Source: Gemmatimonadota bacterium
Lineage (GTDB): Bacteria; Gemmatimonadota; Gemmatimonadetes; Longimicrobiales; Gaopeijiaceae
Direction of reading: 5' to 3'
DNA length: 63,205 nt
Assembly: GCA_022823225.1 (NCBI GenBank)
Contig: JAJDXM010000023.1
Location: 1 to 63,205 of the forward strand
A model generated the notes under the pieces. The model ran no database searches and was not told where the DNA came from. It saw nothing but the letters and a program-made list of their open reading frames with translations. Position numbers and translations under genes: made by a program. Below, one piece after another: positions 53,105-63,160 of the stretch. Numbering within the stretch: position 1 is the first letter of the stretch; each line of letters opens with the position of its first letter.

Positions 53105-55036
53105 GTGCAGATCTTGCGCAGTCCGGTCGGTCTTTTCCTTCTGATGGCTGTCGGGCTGACCCTGGTGGCATGGGACCGCAAGACAGGCCCAGTTCCCCGG
53201 CTGGAGTCGAGCGCCTCGTATGGGCATCCCCCACTCCAGGAACGCCGGATTCAACGAACCATCGCGATACCCGGCGAGCTGGCCAACGCCTACGCGGCCG
53301 GCACGCGCAGCCCCGGCGGCGACCCCGGACCGGACTACTGGCAGCTGCAGGTCGACTACGTCATCCACGCCACCCTCGACCCGTCCACCTCCGTGGTCAC
53401 CGGCCGCGAGTCCATCGTGTTGCGCAACACCAGCGGCGACGTCCTCGACGCAGTGCGGATGCGGTTCGATCAGAACCTGTTCCGCGAGGACGCGGCGAGC
53501 CGCATGGACATTCCGAACCATACCGAAGGCATAATCGTCACTGCGCTGTCGATCGATGGGGTCGCGATGCCTGCCCCGACCGGACCCGCGACTACCAGGC
53601 GCTTCCCCCTCCCGGAACCGCTCCTGCCCGCCGATTCCAGCCTGATCGATGTGGAATGGCACTTCGAGGTGCCGCTCGATGACCGTTCTTCGAGCCTGCG
53701 GATGGGGCGCTGGGCAGATTCCGTTTATCAGGTGGCCCAGTGGTATCCGCGGGTGGCGGTCTACGATGATCTCATGGGGTGGGACACGGCTCCCTATGAC
53801 GGGGTCTGGGAGTTCTACAACAACTTCGGCCGCTTCGAGGTCCTGGTGGACGTTCCCGCGGGGTGGCTCGTCGGCGCTACCGGGGCCCTCCGGAATGACC
53901 CGCGTCCGGATGCGTCGGAGCGGCACGTCTGGCACTTCGTGGCCGACACCGTGAGCGACTTCGCGTGGGCGGCGTCCGACCGGTACGAGTGGCAAGTCGC
54001 ATCCGCGGAGATCCCGGGGCGCGGGGCGGTTCCCGTCTACCTCTTCCGCACCGCCGCCACCGCGGCCGGCGATCCGGGGCTTGAAGAGAGGGTCTCAAGG
54101 AGCCTGGAAGTCTATTCACAGCGTCTGGTCCCCTATCCGTTCCCGGCGTTCACCGTCGTGGAAGGTCCGGAGGGGGGGATGGAATACCCCGGGCTGATCA
54201 TGTCGGCCGGAGACGGCCGCCTGTTCCATGAGGTCGCGCACCAATGGTTCCCGATGACGGTTGGCAACGACGAGACCCGTTTGACGTTCATGGACGAGGG
54301 ATTCGCCAACGCGATGCCCGCCCTCGTTTCCCCCCCGGGCGACCCTGAGTCCGGATCCGTCCGACTGCAGCGGCGGTACGGACCCCCGGTGCGATTCGTG
54401 AGTTTTCCGCCCCTCCTCCCCGCCGACGATCCCGATTCGCAGATGACCAGCTACTGGAAGCCGGAGCACATGCTGCGGATGCTCGGCGGCGTCGTCGGGG
54501 ACAGCGTGATGTGGCGGGCCATCGGCGACTACGCCGCCGCATGGAGATTCAAGCACCCCTCCCCCTGGGACCTGATGGCATTCGTGGGCAACGCGGTCGA
54601 GCGGGACCTGGGGTGGTTCTGGCACTACTGGCTGTTCACGCACGCCGGGGTGGAGGGTTCGATCGTCGGTGTGGAGCCGGATGGGCGGGGCGGCAGCGTC
54701 ACCGTGCGACAGGATGGCGACATGCCGTCGCCGGTTGTGCTGGCGGTTCAATGCACGCCCGGCAGTGGTCCGGTCCGGCTGTCCGGACCCGGCTACGTGC
54801 TCGATGAATCCACTGTCGTAGTCACCCGTCCCGTGGACGTGTGGTATCCGGGCAGCCGCGAACTCACCTTCGATCTCGATGTCGGCTGCGAGATCGCCCG
54901 GGTGACCTGGGATCCGGCCCGGCGCTTCCCGGATCAGGACGCGTGTGACAATGTCTGGCCGCGTGGGAGCAGGCCCGTCCTTGTGCGGGAATGGCCGCCG
55001 GCCGCCTGGGTCGATGCGGAGCTGGGCTGCGGCTGA
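53105..55036 (+). CDS. M1-family (gluzincin) metallopeptidase
   Basis: A 643-residue protein with an N-terminal signal anchor (LFLLMAVGLTLVAW) and the zinc site HEVAHQW (H about 375, E 376, H 379) followed after 18 residues by Glu in FMDEGFA, which is HExxH-x18-E. EGPEGGMEYPGLIM replaces the classical GAMEN loop, as in many bacterial M1-like exported peptidases. GTG 53105 is preferred because GGAGGGGG lies seven bases upstream. The N-terminal beta-saddle domain is normal. It probably acts in the periplasm. Confidence 0.9.
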   Translation: MQILRSPVGLFLLMAVGLTLVAWDRKTGPVPRLESSASYGHPPLQERRIQRTIAIPGELANAYAAGTRSPGGDPGPDYWQLQVDYVIHATLDPSTSVVTGRESIVLRNTSGDVLDAVRMRFDQNLFREDAASRMDIPNHTEGIIVTALSIDGVAMPAPTGPATTRRFPLPEPLLPADSSLIDVEWHFEVPLDDRSSSLRMGRWADSVYQVAQWYPRVAVYDDLMGWDTAPYDGVWEFYNNFGRFEVLVDVPAGWLVGATGALRNDPRPDASERHVWHFVADTVSDFAWAASDRYEWQVASAEIPGRGAVPVYLFRTAATAAGDPGLEERVSRSLEVYSQRLVPYPFPAFTVVEGPEGGMEYPGLIMSAGDGRLFHEVAHQWFPMTVGNDETRLTFMDEGFANAMPALVSPPGDPESGSVRLQRRYGPPVRFVSFPPLLPADDPDSQMTSYWKPEHMLRMLGGVVGDSVMWRAIGDYAAAWRFKHPSPWDLMAFVGNAVERDLGWFWHYWLFTHAGVEGSIVGVEPDGRGGSVTVRQDGDMPSPVVLAVQCTPGSGPVRLSGPGYVLDESTVVVTRPVDVWYPGSRELTFDLDVGCEIARVTWDPARRFPDQDACDNVWPRGSRPVLVREWPPAAWVDAELGCG

Positions 55037-55084
55037 AACGGGCCTTCGGTGGGTCGCGGTGGTTATCCGCAACCCACTGGCGCC

Positions 55085-55101
55085 GGTCCGAAAACCGGAC
55101 C
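55085..55101 (+). terminator. Hairpin after the M1 peptidase gene
   Basis: GGTCCG (55085-55090), loop AAAAC, CGGACC (55096-55101). It is a six-base-pair GC-rich hairpin in the 100-base gap before the beta-propeller gene. There is no clear U-run, so termination is only possible. Confidence 0.3.
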
Positions 55102-55136
55102 AACTTCGCTAAGCCCACTCCGACCATCCACGAAAG

Positions 55137-57497
55137 GTGCCCACCGTGCGAAACTCCCTCCTTCTCCTCCTCCTGCCCGCCCTCCTCGCCCAGCCGTCCC
55201 CGACCTTCGCGCAGGGCTTCGGCGGCGCCGCCGCAGTCAGCGGCGACGAGGTGATCGTCGGGGAGCCCTTGAACGAGCGCACTCCCGGGTATGTCTACGT
55301 CTACCGCAAGGGCGCCGGCGGCTGGGCCGAAGCGCAGCGCCTCTCCGCCACGGATGCGGCCATCGGCGATGGTTTCGGGCAAGCGCTCGCTGTTGTGGGG
55401 GGTGACCTCCTCGTGGGGTCATCGGGCGCGGGCGACGGCCTCGGGGCCGTTTACGTCTTCCGCATGGACGGTGGGGGGGGCTGGACGGAAAGCGGCAGGA
55501 TCATGGCTGGCGACGGCGAGGAGGGGGACGGGTACGGTCGCGCAATTGCGGTTGGCGGCGGCGTTGCGATGGTCTCGGCCGCGGGAGGCCGGGAAGGACG
55601 CGGCGCGGTATACGTCCTGGCGAGGGGCGAGGACGGCCGCTGGGCGGAAGAGGCCCGGCTGACCGCGAGCGACGGCCAGCCGGGGGACGGTTTCGGAATG
55701 GCCGTGGCTACCGATGGCGAATTCGCCCTCGTAGGTGTGCCGGGGCGCGACCAGGCCACAGGAGCCGCATACGTCTACCGCCGTGGGACCGACGGAAGCT
55801 GGACGGAGATGGCGACGCTCGGACCCGAAGGCGAGGCGCCGAGCGCCCGATTCGGCATGGCTGTGGCTGTGGCTGACGGCAGGCTTCTGGTGGGCGCGCC
55901 CGAGCAGGACAGGTACACGGGGGCGGTCTACGGCTACGCGCTCGACGAGTCGTCGGGCGAGTGGCTGGCGGACGGGCACTACCGCGCCTACGAAGGGGGA
56001 TTGACGGGTTTCGGAACCAGCATCGTGATCGACGGCCGCGATATCTGGATCGGCGCGCCGATGGCGGGTGTCCTCGAGGGCCGCTTCTACGTGGCTTCGG
56101 CGGAAGTCGGCGGTGGGTGGGGGGCCTTGAACAGCTTCGCCGTTGACGGTCTTGCTCGCCGCGATCAGATGGGGTCGGTGCTGGCCCTCGGCGCTAGCGC
56201 CGGCGTCGTCGGCCTTCCGGAGGACGACTTCGGGATGGGCACGGCGGTGATCATCGAGCGGCAGGGCGACGGCTGGACCCGGGGCGTCAAGGTGGCCAGC
56301 GAGGTCGCCGGTTTCGACGCCATCACGGGCGGCGACGTCGCCTGCGAGGACGGATCCGCGGACGTCTTCGGCTGCGACCATGTCGACATCGTCTCGTTCC
56401 TTCCGGTGGGCCGGATCGGCGGCGCGCGGGGCGTCGAGGTGAACGACATGTGGGGCTGGACGGACCCGGTCACCGGCACGGAATGGGCGCTGGTCGGCCG
56501 CTACGACGGAACCTCGTTCATCGACCTGAGCGACCCGGGGAACCCACGGTACGTCGGCGATCTTCCGCTGACCGAGGGCGCGAACCCCAGCGTCTGGCGT
56601 GACATCAAGGTCTACCGGGACCACGCCTACATCGTCTCCGACGGGGCGGGGGAACACGGCATGCAGATCTTCGACCTGACGCAGCTGCGCGACGTAACCG
56701 GCCCTCCGGTCACCTTCGAGGCGACGGCCCTGTACTGGGGAATCCACAGCGCCCACAACGTCATCATCAACGAGGACACGGGCTTCGGCTACACTGTGGG
56801 GTCGAACGGCGGCGGCAACACCTGCGGCGGCGGGCTCCACATGATGGATATTCGCGACCCGCTGAACCCGACCTTCGTGGGCTGCTTCACCTCCCGGTCG
56901 GGAGCGCCGGCCAGCCACGACGCGATGTGCATCACCTACGCCGGACCGGACGAGGAGCACCGCGGCAGCGAGATATGCTTCGGCTCGAACGGAAGGATGT
57001 TCAGCATCGCCGACGTGACCGACAAGTCGGCGCCCGTCGAGCTCTTCGCGAGCGACTACCCCAATACGAGCTACACCCACCAGGGATGGATCGACGAGGC
57101 CCACGAGTACTTCTACATGAACGACGAGATCGACGAAGTCGACGGGAGCGTCCCCAGCACCCGCACCCTGATCTGGGATGTGCGCGACCTCGACGACCCG
57201 ATCCTCGCCGCGGAGCACTTCTCCGAGAACCGGGCTTCCGACCACAACCTGTACATCCGCGGCGACCTCATGTACCAGTCCAACTACCGGAGCGGGCTGC
57301 GCATCCTGGACATCTCGGACCGCGAGAACCCGGTGGAGATCGGCTTCCTGGACACCGTGCCCTACGGCGAGGACGAGCCCGGATTCGCCGGGTCGTGGAG
57401 CAACTACCCGTACTTCGAGAGCGGAATCATCGTGGTGACGTCGGGGAAGGAGGGCGTGTTCGTGGTGAGGAGGGTGCCGCGGGTGCTGATTCCGTGA
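55137..57497 (+). CDS. Exported choice-of-anchor B family beta-propeller protein
   Basis: A 786-residue secreted protein with a signal peptide (LLLLLLPALLAQPSPTFA). Residues 30-400 contain about seven FG-GAP-like blades (AVSGDEVIVGEPL, GDGFGQALAVVGGDLLVGSSG, DGFGMAVATDGEFALVGVPG and so on). Residues 410-786 match the choice-of-anchor B/LVIVD type: VEVNDMWGWTDPVTGTEWALVGRYDGTSFIDLSDP, IHSAHNVIINEDTGF, TSYTHQGWIDEAHEYFYMNDE. Function is unknown; a surface or periplasmic role is likely. GTG 55146 is an alternative start. No sorting domain follows. Confidence 0.88.
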   Translation: MPTVRNSLLLLLLPALLAQPSPTFAQGFGGAAAVSGDEVIVGEPLNERTPGYVYVYRKGAGGWAEAQRLSATDAAIGDGFGQALAVVGGDLLVGSSGAGDGLGAVYVFRMDGGGGWTESGRIMAGDGEEGDGYGRAIAVGGGVAMVSAAGGREGRGAVYVLARGEDGRWAEEARLTASDGQPGDGFGMAVATDGEFALVGVPGRDQATGAAYVYRRGTDGSWTEMATLGPEGEAPSARFGMAVAVADGRLLVGAPEQDRYTGAVYGYALDESSGEWLADGHYRAYEGGLTGFGTSIVIDGRDIWIGAPMAGVLEGRFYVASAEVGGGWGALNSFAVDGLARRDQMGSVLALGASAGVVGLPEDDFGMGTAVIIERQGDGWTRGVKVASEVAGFDAITGGDVACEDGSADVFGCDHVDIVSFLPVGRIGGARGVEVNDMWGWTDPVTGTEWALVGRYDGTSFIDLSDPGNPRYVGDLPLTEGANPSVWRDIKVYRDHAYIVSDGAGEHGMQIFDLTQLRDVTGPPVTFEATALYWGIHSAHNVIINEDTGFGYTVGSNGGGNTCGGGLHMMDIRDPLNPTFVGCFTSRSGAPASHDAMCITYAGPDEEHRGSEICFGSNGRMFSIADVTDKSAPVELFASDYPNTSYTHQGWIDEAHEYFYMNDEIDEVDGSVPSTRTLIWDVRDLDDPILAAEHFSENRASDHNLYIRGDLMYQSNYRSGLRILDISDRENPVEIGFLDTVPYGEDEPGFAGSWSNYPYFESGIIVVTSGKEGVFVVRRVPRVLIP

Positions 57498-57537
57498 TGG
57501 AGGCGTGCGCCGCTCCAGGGAAGACGCGCTGCCGGCC

Positions 57538-58779
57538 ATGATCCGCCGCATCGAGGCGCGGAACTTCCGCTCCCTCCGCCATGTCGACGTCCCGCTGGGC
57601 AGGCGACAGGTGCTGGTGGGGCCGAATGGCAGCGGAAAGAGTTCGCTGATCGCGGCGTTCACCTTCCTGCGCGACCTGGTGCGAAAGGGGCCGGGTGCCG
57701 CGGTCGCCAGGCACGCAGGCGCGGTCCGCGAAATGGCGCGCATGGGATCGCGCGCGAACGTGGGCCGGAACGGTGACGCCTTTCGCGACCTGGTCCGGGG
57801 AAGGCCGGAAGTGGACCCGCGCTTCGAGCTGGCCATCGAGCTGGAGTTGCCGGAGGAGGTCCGGGATCAGCTGCCTGCGGAAAAAGGGTATCGGACGTAC
57901 CGGTATGAAGTCGCGGTTGGAGGGGGCGCGGAAGGTGTGGGCATCCAGGCGGAGAAGGGGATCCTCGCGTCGCGAAGGGAAGCGGCGGACGGGGATCAGA
58001 CGTACCTCTTTCCGGATCTTCCGGAGCCGCCCAAGACGATTCTCGCGGCGCCGCGGGCAGGCGCACGGACCGTGGTGAGCAAGTCGGCCGGGGGAATGGA
58101 CCGGTTCTACGTGGAGCAGGACCGAAGGGGATGGATCACGGATATCGTCCTCGGCCCGAAGCGGTCGGCGCTGGGCAACCTGCCGGAGTCGCCCGAGACC
58201 CTGCCGGCGTCCACCTACGCCAAGCGGGTGCTCGAGAGCGTCGTCACGCAGCTTCATCCGCGCGTCGCGGCCATGAGGCGTCTGTGCTGGCCCACACTGC
58301 CCGATGAGGCGCTGCTCTCCTCAGGGACGAATCTGGCCTGCGTGGTCCGCAGGCTGCGCGGCGAGCACCGCGACGCCTTCGACGAGTGGCTCGGGCTGCT
58401 TCGCGGCGTGCTTCCCGGCCTCGAGGACATCCGCGTCACGCGACGAGAGTCGGACCCGCATCGCTACCTGACCCTCACTCGCGGCGGGCTCGACACGCCC
58501 TCCTGGCTCGTCTCCGGCGGCATCCTGCGTCTCCTCGCCCTCACGCTGCCGGCGTTCCTGCCCGGGGCCGAAGGGGGGATCTACCTGGTGGAGGAACCCG
58601 AGCGTGGCATCCACCCCGACGCCCTGGGCGCGCTTCAAGCCTCCCTGTTCTCGATGCCCGGCTCCCAGGTCGTCGCGACGACGTATTCTCCCGCGCTGCA
58701 GCGGCTCTTCGATCCGGCCGACGTGCTGTTCTGCGAACGGGGCGAGGATGGCGTGGCGCGGGTAGGGCGGCGCGAGTAA
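57538..58779 (+). CDS. AAA15/AAA_21-type ATPase (SMC/ABC-like)
   Basis: A 413-residue ABC-fold ATPase without membrane domains. FRSLRHVDVPLG precedes Walker A GPNGSGKSS. Then comes a long variable insertion, a signature-like SGGILRLLAL, Walker B IYLVEEPERGIHP and the switch histidine-type end QVVATTYSPALQRLF. Such proteins occur in OLD, RloA, Gabija-like and other overcoming or defence systems, but also alone. No partner nuclease or RloB-type gene is adjacent on this strand. The ATG at 57538 lies 40 bases after the previous stop. Confidence 0.85.
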   Translation: MIRRIEARNFRSLRHVDVPLGRRQVLVGPNGSGKSSLIAAFTFLRDLVRKGPGAAVARHAGAVREMARMGSRANVGRNGDAFRDLVRGRPEVDPRFELAIELELPEEVRDQLPAEKGYRTYRYEVAVGGGAEGVGIQAEKGILASRREAADGDQTYLFPDLPEPPKTILAAPRAGARTVVSKSAGGMDRFYVEQDRRGWITDIVLGPKRSALGNLPESPETLPASTYAKRVLESVVTQLHPRVAAMRRLCWPTLPDEALLSSGTNLACVVRRLRGEHRDAFDEWLGLLRGVLPGLEDIRVTRRESDPHRYLTLTRGGLDTPSWLVSGGILRLLALTLPAFLPGAEGGIYLVEEPERGIHPDALGALQASLFSMPGSQVVATTYSPALQRLFDPADVLFCERGEDGVARVGRRE

Positions 58780-58787
58780 AGAGGACG

Positions 58788-58813
58788 TTACATTTTGTAA
58801 GGTCGGCTTTACA
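58788..58813 (-). repeat. TGTAAAG...TTACA motif between convergent genes
   Basis: On the minus strand TGTAAAGCCGACCTTACA continues as AAATGTAA. TTACATTTTGTAA (58788-58800) is itself palindromic. It fills the 35-base gap between the convergent AAA ATPase gene and the 1024-residue gene. Confidence 0.5.
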
Positions 58814-58814
58814 G

Positions 58815-61800
58815 CTAGTGCAGGATGTTCAGCGACCTCAGGTGCGCGACCACAGGTCCCACCACAAGTGGCCGCACGCGGTAGATCGTCTCCGCCGCGT
58901 CCGACGCCGGTGAGGCCTCGACCGGGTCTTCCGCCCCCTTCGAGGGCTCCACGACCCGCAGATCGCAGAGCGCATGGAAGAGGTGACGGCCCTGGGGCAG
59001 GGGGACGCGCACGATCCCGCAGTACTCGGGCACCGTCAGCGTGCCGTGGTCGAGGAGTGCCTTGAGTGCGAAGCTCTGGTCGATGTCGAGGGCTCCCGCG
59101 AACGGTTGCAGCGGCTCCAGGGGCTGTACCAGCAGACTTCCTTCTTCGGTGCGGAAGTCGGCGGAGCGCAGCCAATGGAAGAGCGCGAGCCGGATAGAGC
59201 CCAGCGACGTACGGTGCAGCTTCTGGAAGTAGTCCGCCTCGATCTGTTGCTGGTGCTTCCGGGACCCGCCGGTGCCCTTGGCCCGGCCAGGCAGGAGGTG
59301 CCGACCCGTGCGGGGCTCCACGTACTGAAGCGGCAGGCCGCTGAGCCGGTGCCGGGCCAGGACGGCCTGTTTCAACTCCCCGGCCGTCAGGCTGTCCAGT
59401 TCGATGGACTCAAGGTCCCCGAAGCTTGCCGGTGAGCGCTTTTTCGCCAGCTGCCACGCGGATGAAATCATCGAGAACACCCAGAAGACGCGCGGTTGGG
59501 TTCGGGAGGCGAAGGCGAGCATTCGTTCCAGCAGATCGGCACCGTCGGGGACACGCAGGTGCAGGTGCTCGGCTCCTTCGAGGATCGCCACGCGGGGCAG
59601 GGAGTCCGCCGGGGCTTCAAGGATCCGCACCGCCAACTCATCCAGATCCGGCGCGCCACCCAGTCCCAGCCAGCGCCCGAGCCGGCTTGCGAGGGCTGAC
59701 TCCGTGCGCATGCGCTCCCGCAGTGTCCGGCGCACCACCGGCGGCGCTTCGGACAGCACCCGTGGCGCCTCGGCCCGCAGCCGGTCCGCGGCGATGTTCA
59801 GGAAGCTGGTGATGCCCGACCCGGGCGGGGCCACGACCATCAGCGACCGGGTGCGTTCGTTCTGCCACCTGGCCCAGGAGGACTCGACCGCGTCCACCGC
59901 GTCCTCTCTGCCGGCGAGGAGTCGGGGGTCGGAGAGCGGTTCGAAGGCGAAGAGCCGGCGGTAGACGACGGGAAGCTGTGCGGGGACCTCTTCGGCGAAC
60001 GCGAGCGAACGATCCCTGAGCTCCGCCTGGCTGCGCAGGTCCGCACCGATTCCCAGGGCGCGCTTCACCGGCCACAGACGGGTGCGAAGGAAGCGCCACG
60101 CCGCCGTTGCGCGGCCCACCGCGCCTGCAAGCCGGCGACCCCACTTCTTCTGGTCGCGGGCGGCCTCGGCGACGACGTGGGAGCGGGCGTCCAGGTAGCG
60201 CGCGGTCAGCCGGTCCGCGGTGGCGCGCTGGACAAGGTGCTCGGTGCCTTCGGCGACTTCGAGGTTCGCGCTCGCCTCGGTCGCCGCGAGAGCGTCGAGG
60301 AGGATCGCGCGCGCGTCGTCCACCTTGCGGGCCGCGCGGGAGAGTCCGTTCACGACCATGACGGTGGGTTCGACCTCGGCCGGATCGGCGGCCTCGGAGA
60401 GCTCGGCGATCGCGGCCTCGTATCCGTACGCGGACACTTCGCGCAGCTCGGCGACCACGGTGTGCACGCGTCCCATCGCCTCCGAGATGGCCGTCGGGGC
60501 GCGCCGGATCCGCTGAGCCCGGAGCGCATCGAAGGCCTGAAGCGCCGCCTCGCGCAACCCCACCTCGTGGCCCGGACCGCCCGGCCTGCGCATCGGGGCG
60601 TCCGCACGCGGAACACGGTGCACGACCAGCACCTCCGGCATTCGCTCGACGGTCTCCTCGAAGCGGGCGAGCGCCTCGTCGACCGCGCCGGTCAGCGTGT
60701 CGAGCAGCCGCGGCGGGTCGGGCAGGGCGCCCTCGATCCGGCTGACGTCGTCGACCGTTGTGGCCTGCTCGCGCTGGAGTGCGTCGGCGAGACCGGCGGC
60801 CTTGCCGTCCAGCTGCTCCGCCCTTTCCCGCCCCCAATTCAGGCGCGCCCTCACCTCGCTCAGCGCGGCGTCGATCTCCCCCACCACCCCCGTCCAGCTC
60901 GCAATCATCTCCCGGCGGGTCCGGTCCACCGCATCGCACGCGTCCAGGAGGACCGCGCAGAGGTCGAGCCGGGCCGCGCTCTCGGCCGCCCACCGGTCCC
61001 ACTCGGCTGCGGCTTCCTCGTCGCGCCGGGGAGCGGTGTCTCCATCGGCATCGATCTCGGCGAAGGTGCCGGCCACCGCGACGGTCGCCAGCAGGATCTT
61101 CTCGCTCCGCTCGGCGTCCATTCCGGCGCCCCGTCCCCACGGGGAGGAGTCGCCCGCGGCCAGCGCGCGCAGCTCGCGGTCGAGCCGTTTGGCCGCGTCG
61201 AGGTCGACCGACCCCAACACCTCCGGCACCCACTCGGCCCAGGCGCGCTCGAGTCCCCCCAGCCACAACGCCCGGCTGCGCTGGCTTTCCCGGAAGGCGC
61301 GCAGCTGGCCCGGCAGCACCACCCGGCCGAGATGCCCGCGCGCCACCTGCGCCACGGCGACCTCGTGCACCTCGCGCCGCCACACGAGGGGGCGCAGCGC
61401 GCTCGCCACCCCGCGCTTCACCGTCGGCCAGAGCCCTGTTCCGGGCTGCCGTTCGAGCGCCGACGGGGAGACCGGCACGGTGGCCATCGTGGGCAGGGCG
61501 TTTACCCCACGCGCCACCTGTCGCGCAGTCACCGCCAGCGCCGCGTCCAGCCTCACGGCGTGCTTTGCGTCGCGCACGGCGGACCGCAGCGGGCCCAGCA
61601 CCTCGGCGGCCACGCGCCGGCGGTAGGTGGCGGTGGCGTCTTCATCATCCCCACCCAACCCCCCCATCGCCCCCTCATGCGCCGCCAGCACCTCTTCCAG
61701 CACCGCGAGCACCGGCGCCCACGCGTCCCGCTCATACCGCCTCCACAACTCCCGGAACGGCTCGTGAACCGTGGCCGAGATCAGCGCCGCAATCTCCCGG

Positions 61801-61889
61801 TCGGTCGACGGCGATGCCCCCACACCACTGTGGGCAGGGGGCGCCCTACCGCTCGCCCGGCCCCCGCCTCCGCCGATTCCGTCGCTCAC
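58815..61889 (-). CDS. Large coiled-coil protein with degenerate P-loop ATPase domain and winged helix
   Basis: A 1024-residue protein, unrecognised as a whole. Residues 1-600 are mostly helical and rich in Ala, Arg and Glu, with coiled-coil character. Near residue 684 is VVAPPGSGITSFLN, a Walker A-like loop in which the essential lysine is replaced. RVAILEGAEHLHLR near 764 resembles a Walker B strand. The C-terminal part (SFALKALLDHGTLTVPEYCGIV) looks like a winged helix. This order resembles ORC/STAND-type AAA+ proteins that have lost ATP binding. The GTG start overlaps the stop of the MscS gene (GTGA), so the two are translationally coupled. Confidence 0.8.
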   Translation of the reverse strand: MSDGIGGGGGRASGRAPPAHSGVGASPSTDREIAALISATVHEPFRELWRRYERDAWAPVLAVLEEVLAAHEGAMGGLGGDDEDATATYRRRVAAEVLGPLRSAVRDAKHAVRLDAALAVTARQVARGVNALPTMATVPVSPSALERQPGTGLWPTVKRGVASALRPLVWRREVHEVAVAQVARGHLGRVVLPGQLRAFRESQRSRALWLGGLERAWAEWVPEVLGSVDLDAAKRLDRELRALAAGDSSPWGRGAGMDAERSEKILLATVAVAGTFAEIDADGDTAPRRDEEAAAEWDRWAAESAARLDLCAVLLDACDAVDRTRREMIASWTGVVGEIDAALSEVRARLNWGRERAEQLDGKAAGLADALQREQATTVDDVSRIEGALPDPPRLLDTLTGAVDEALARFEETVERMPEVLVVHRVPRADAPMRRPGGPGHEVGLREAALQAFDALRAQRIRRAPTAISEAMGRVHTVVAELREVSAYGYEAAIAELSEAADPAEVEPTVMVVNGLSRAARKVDDARAILLDALAATEASANLEVAEGTEHLVQRATADRLTARYLDARSHVVAEAARDQKKWGRRLAGAVGRATAAWRFLRTRLWPVKRALGIGADLRSQAELRDRSLAFAEEVPAQLPVVYRRLFAFEPLSDPRLLAGREDAVDAVESSWARWQNERTRSLMVVAPPGSGITSFLNIAADRLRAEAPRVLSEAPPVVRRTLRERMRTESALASRLGRWLGLGGAPDLDELAVRILEAPADSLPRVAILEGAEHLHLRVPDGADLLERMLAFASRTQPRVFWVFSMISSAWQLAKKRSPASFGDLESIELDSLTAGELKQAVLARHRLSGLPLQYVEPRTGRHLLPGRAKGTGGSRKHQQQIEADYFQKLHRTSLGSIRLALFHWLRSADFRTEEGSLLVQPLEPLQPFAGALDIDQSFALKALLDHGTLTVPEYCGIVRVPLPQGRHLFHALCDLRVVEPSKGAEDPVEASPASDAAETIYRVRPLVVGPVVAHLRSLNILH

Positions 61890-63160
61890 CCGGCCCCCGC
61901 CTCCGCCGTTTCCATCCCGTCCCCCTCTACCATCGGGTACCAGTCCCGCTCCGGCATCAGGCCTGCTTTGCGGAACCCGTCCCGGGCCCGCTCGGTGACG
62001 TCGCTCTGGAAGACGAACTCGAAGCGCGGGTCCAGCACGTAGGCGCGGACCTTGATCCGCGTCACGAAGGTGGTGCGGAAGTCGTCCTGCACCAGCACCA
62101 CGATCGGTTTGTTCAGAAAGACGTACTTGGAGGTCACCGCGGCCTCGAAGGCGATCTTCTTCGCCAGGCGCTCGTCGACCCTGCCGGGCAGGTACAGGTT
62201 CGTCGCCACCTGGCAGTTGAGCTGGCCCGCGTTCGAGTTGGCGACCTGCTCCTCGACGAGCTTGGCGTTCGGGATGGACACCATGTCGTCGTCGGCGGTC
62301 ACGATCCGCGTGGAGCGCAGGCCGATCGAGACCACTTCGCCGTAGGTGCCCCCGACCGAGATCTTGTCGCCGACCTGGAAGGGCTGGTCGAAGACCACGG
62401 TGAGGCCGCCCAGCACGTTCTTGAGCACGTCCTGCGCCGCGACCGCGATCCCCACGCCCAGCGCCGCGCCCGCCGCGATGAGCCCCTGGGCGTCCACCTG
62501 AAAGATGTTGTTGACGATCAGGAAGACCGCGATCGCCCAGAACACCATGCGGGTGATGGGGATCAGCCACTTGAACGACAGGCGGCGCGCGGTGCTCCGT
62601 TCGGCGAGCGTCTCCAGCACCCAGATCACCGCCCGGATCAGGAAATGGAAGAACAGGATGACGAGCAGCGACAGCGCGATCCCGAGCCCGATGCTCTGCA
62701 CGTCCTCGGTGGCCTCCTCGAGATCGGGCAGTTCGAGTCCGCCGGCGGTGTCCGGGGGTTGCTGGGTGGTGGGGGGCTCGCCGGGGGCCTGGAGGGGAGT
62801 CGCGGGGGAAGCGGCGCCGGACGTCTGGAGCGGGGTGGCGGGCGAGCCGGCCACGGGCGCGGCCGCGCCCTGCAGCGAATCGAGGCGGGCCAGGATGAGC
62901 TGCTGGGTGGCGGCGATTTGGGCGAGCTGTGCCGCGAGGGTTTCGGTGGGGGTGGGGACGGGGGGTTGTTGCGGTGAGGACCGGGTGAGCGCGCCGAGGT
63001 CGGCGGGGGTGGTGGGTGTGGCCGTGTCGGTCGTGGTCCGGACGGTCTCGGCCGGGGCGGCCTGCACGGGGTCGCCCTCGACCTCGGGAAGCGGCTCCCG
63101 GTTGCAGGCCGCCAGCGTGAGGAGGAGGGCGGGCAGCAGGGGGGCCGCGCGCGCCAGCAA
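61886..63160 (-). CDS. MscS-type mechanosensitive channel with lipoprotein-like N-terminus
   Basis: At least 424 residues. It opens with a signal sequence ending in LTLAAC, a lipobox, then about 110 residues rich in Pro/Thr/Ala/Gln. Two membrane segments follow (about 158-185 and 200-222) and the pore helix GLIAAGAALGVGIAVAAQDVLKNVLGG with the MscS beta domain (FQVGDKISVGG, VSIPNAKL). The TTG at 63160 is the most upstream usable start inside the window, but the frame stays open to the edge and encodes an Arg-rich stretch (RRRPPRRWF) that would make a normal signal n-region. The true start is therefore probably beyond base 63205. Confidence 0.9.
   Translation of the reverse strand: MLARAAPLLPALLLTLAACNREPLPEVEGDPVQAAPAETVRTTTDTATPTTPADLGALTRSSPQQPPVPTPTETLAAQLAQIAATQQLILARLDSLQGAAAPVAGSPATPLQTSGAASPATPLQAPGEPPTTQQPPDTAGGLELPDLEEATEDVQSIGLGIALSLLVILFFHFLIRAVIWVLETLAERSTARRLSFKWLIPITRMVFWAIAVFLIVNNIFQVDAQGLIAAGAALGVGIAVAAQDVLKNVLGGLTVVFDQPFQVGDKISVGGTYGEVVSIGLRSTRIVTADDDMVSIPNAKLVEEQVANSNAGQLNCQVATNLYLPGRVDERLAKKIAFEAAVTSKYVFLNKPIVVLVQDDFRTTFVTRIKVRAYVLDPRFEFVFQSDVTERARDGFRKAGLMPERDWYPMVEGDGMETAEAGAG

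Noticed and set aside
57538-63160. Named defence system (Gabija, Lamassu, OLD or similar)
   Set aside because: An ATPase of the right fold is present but no recognisable nuclease, helicase or effector partner, so naming one would be a guess.
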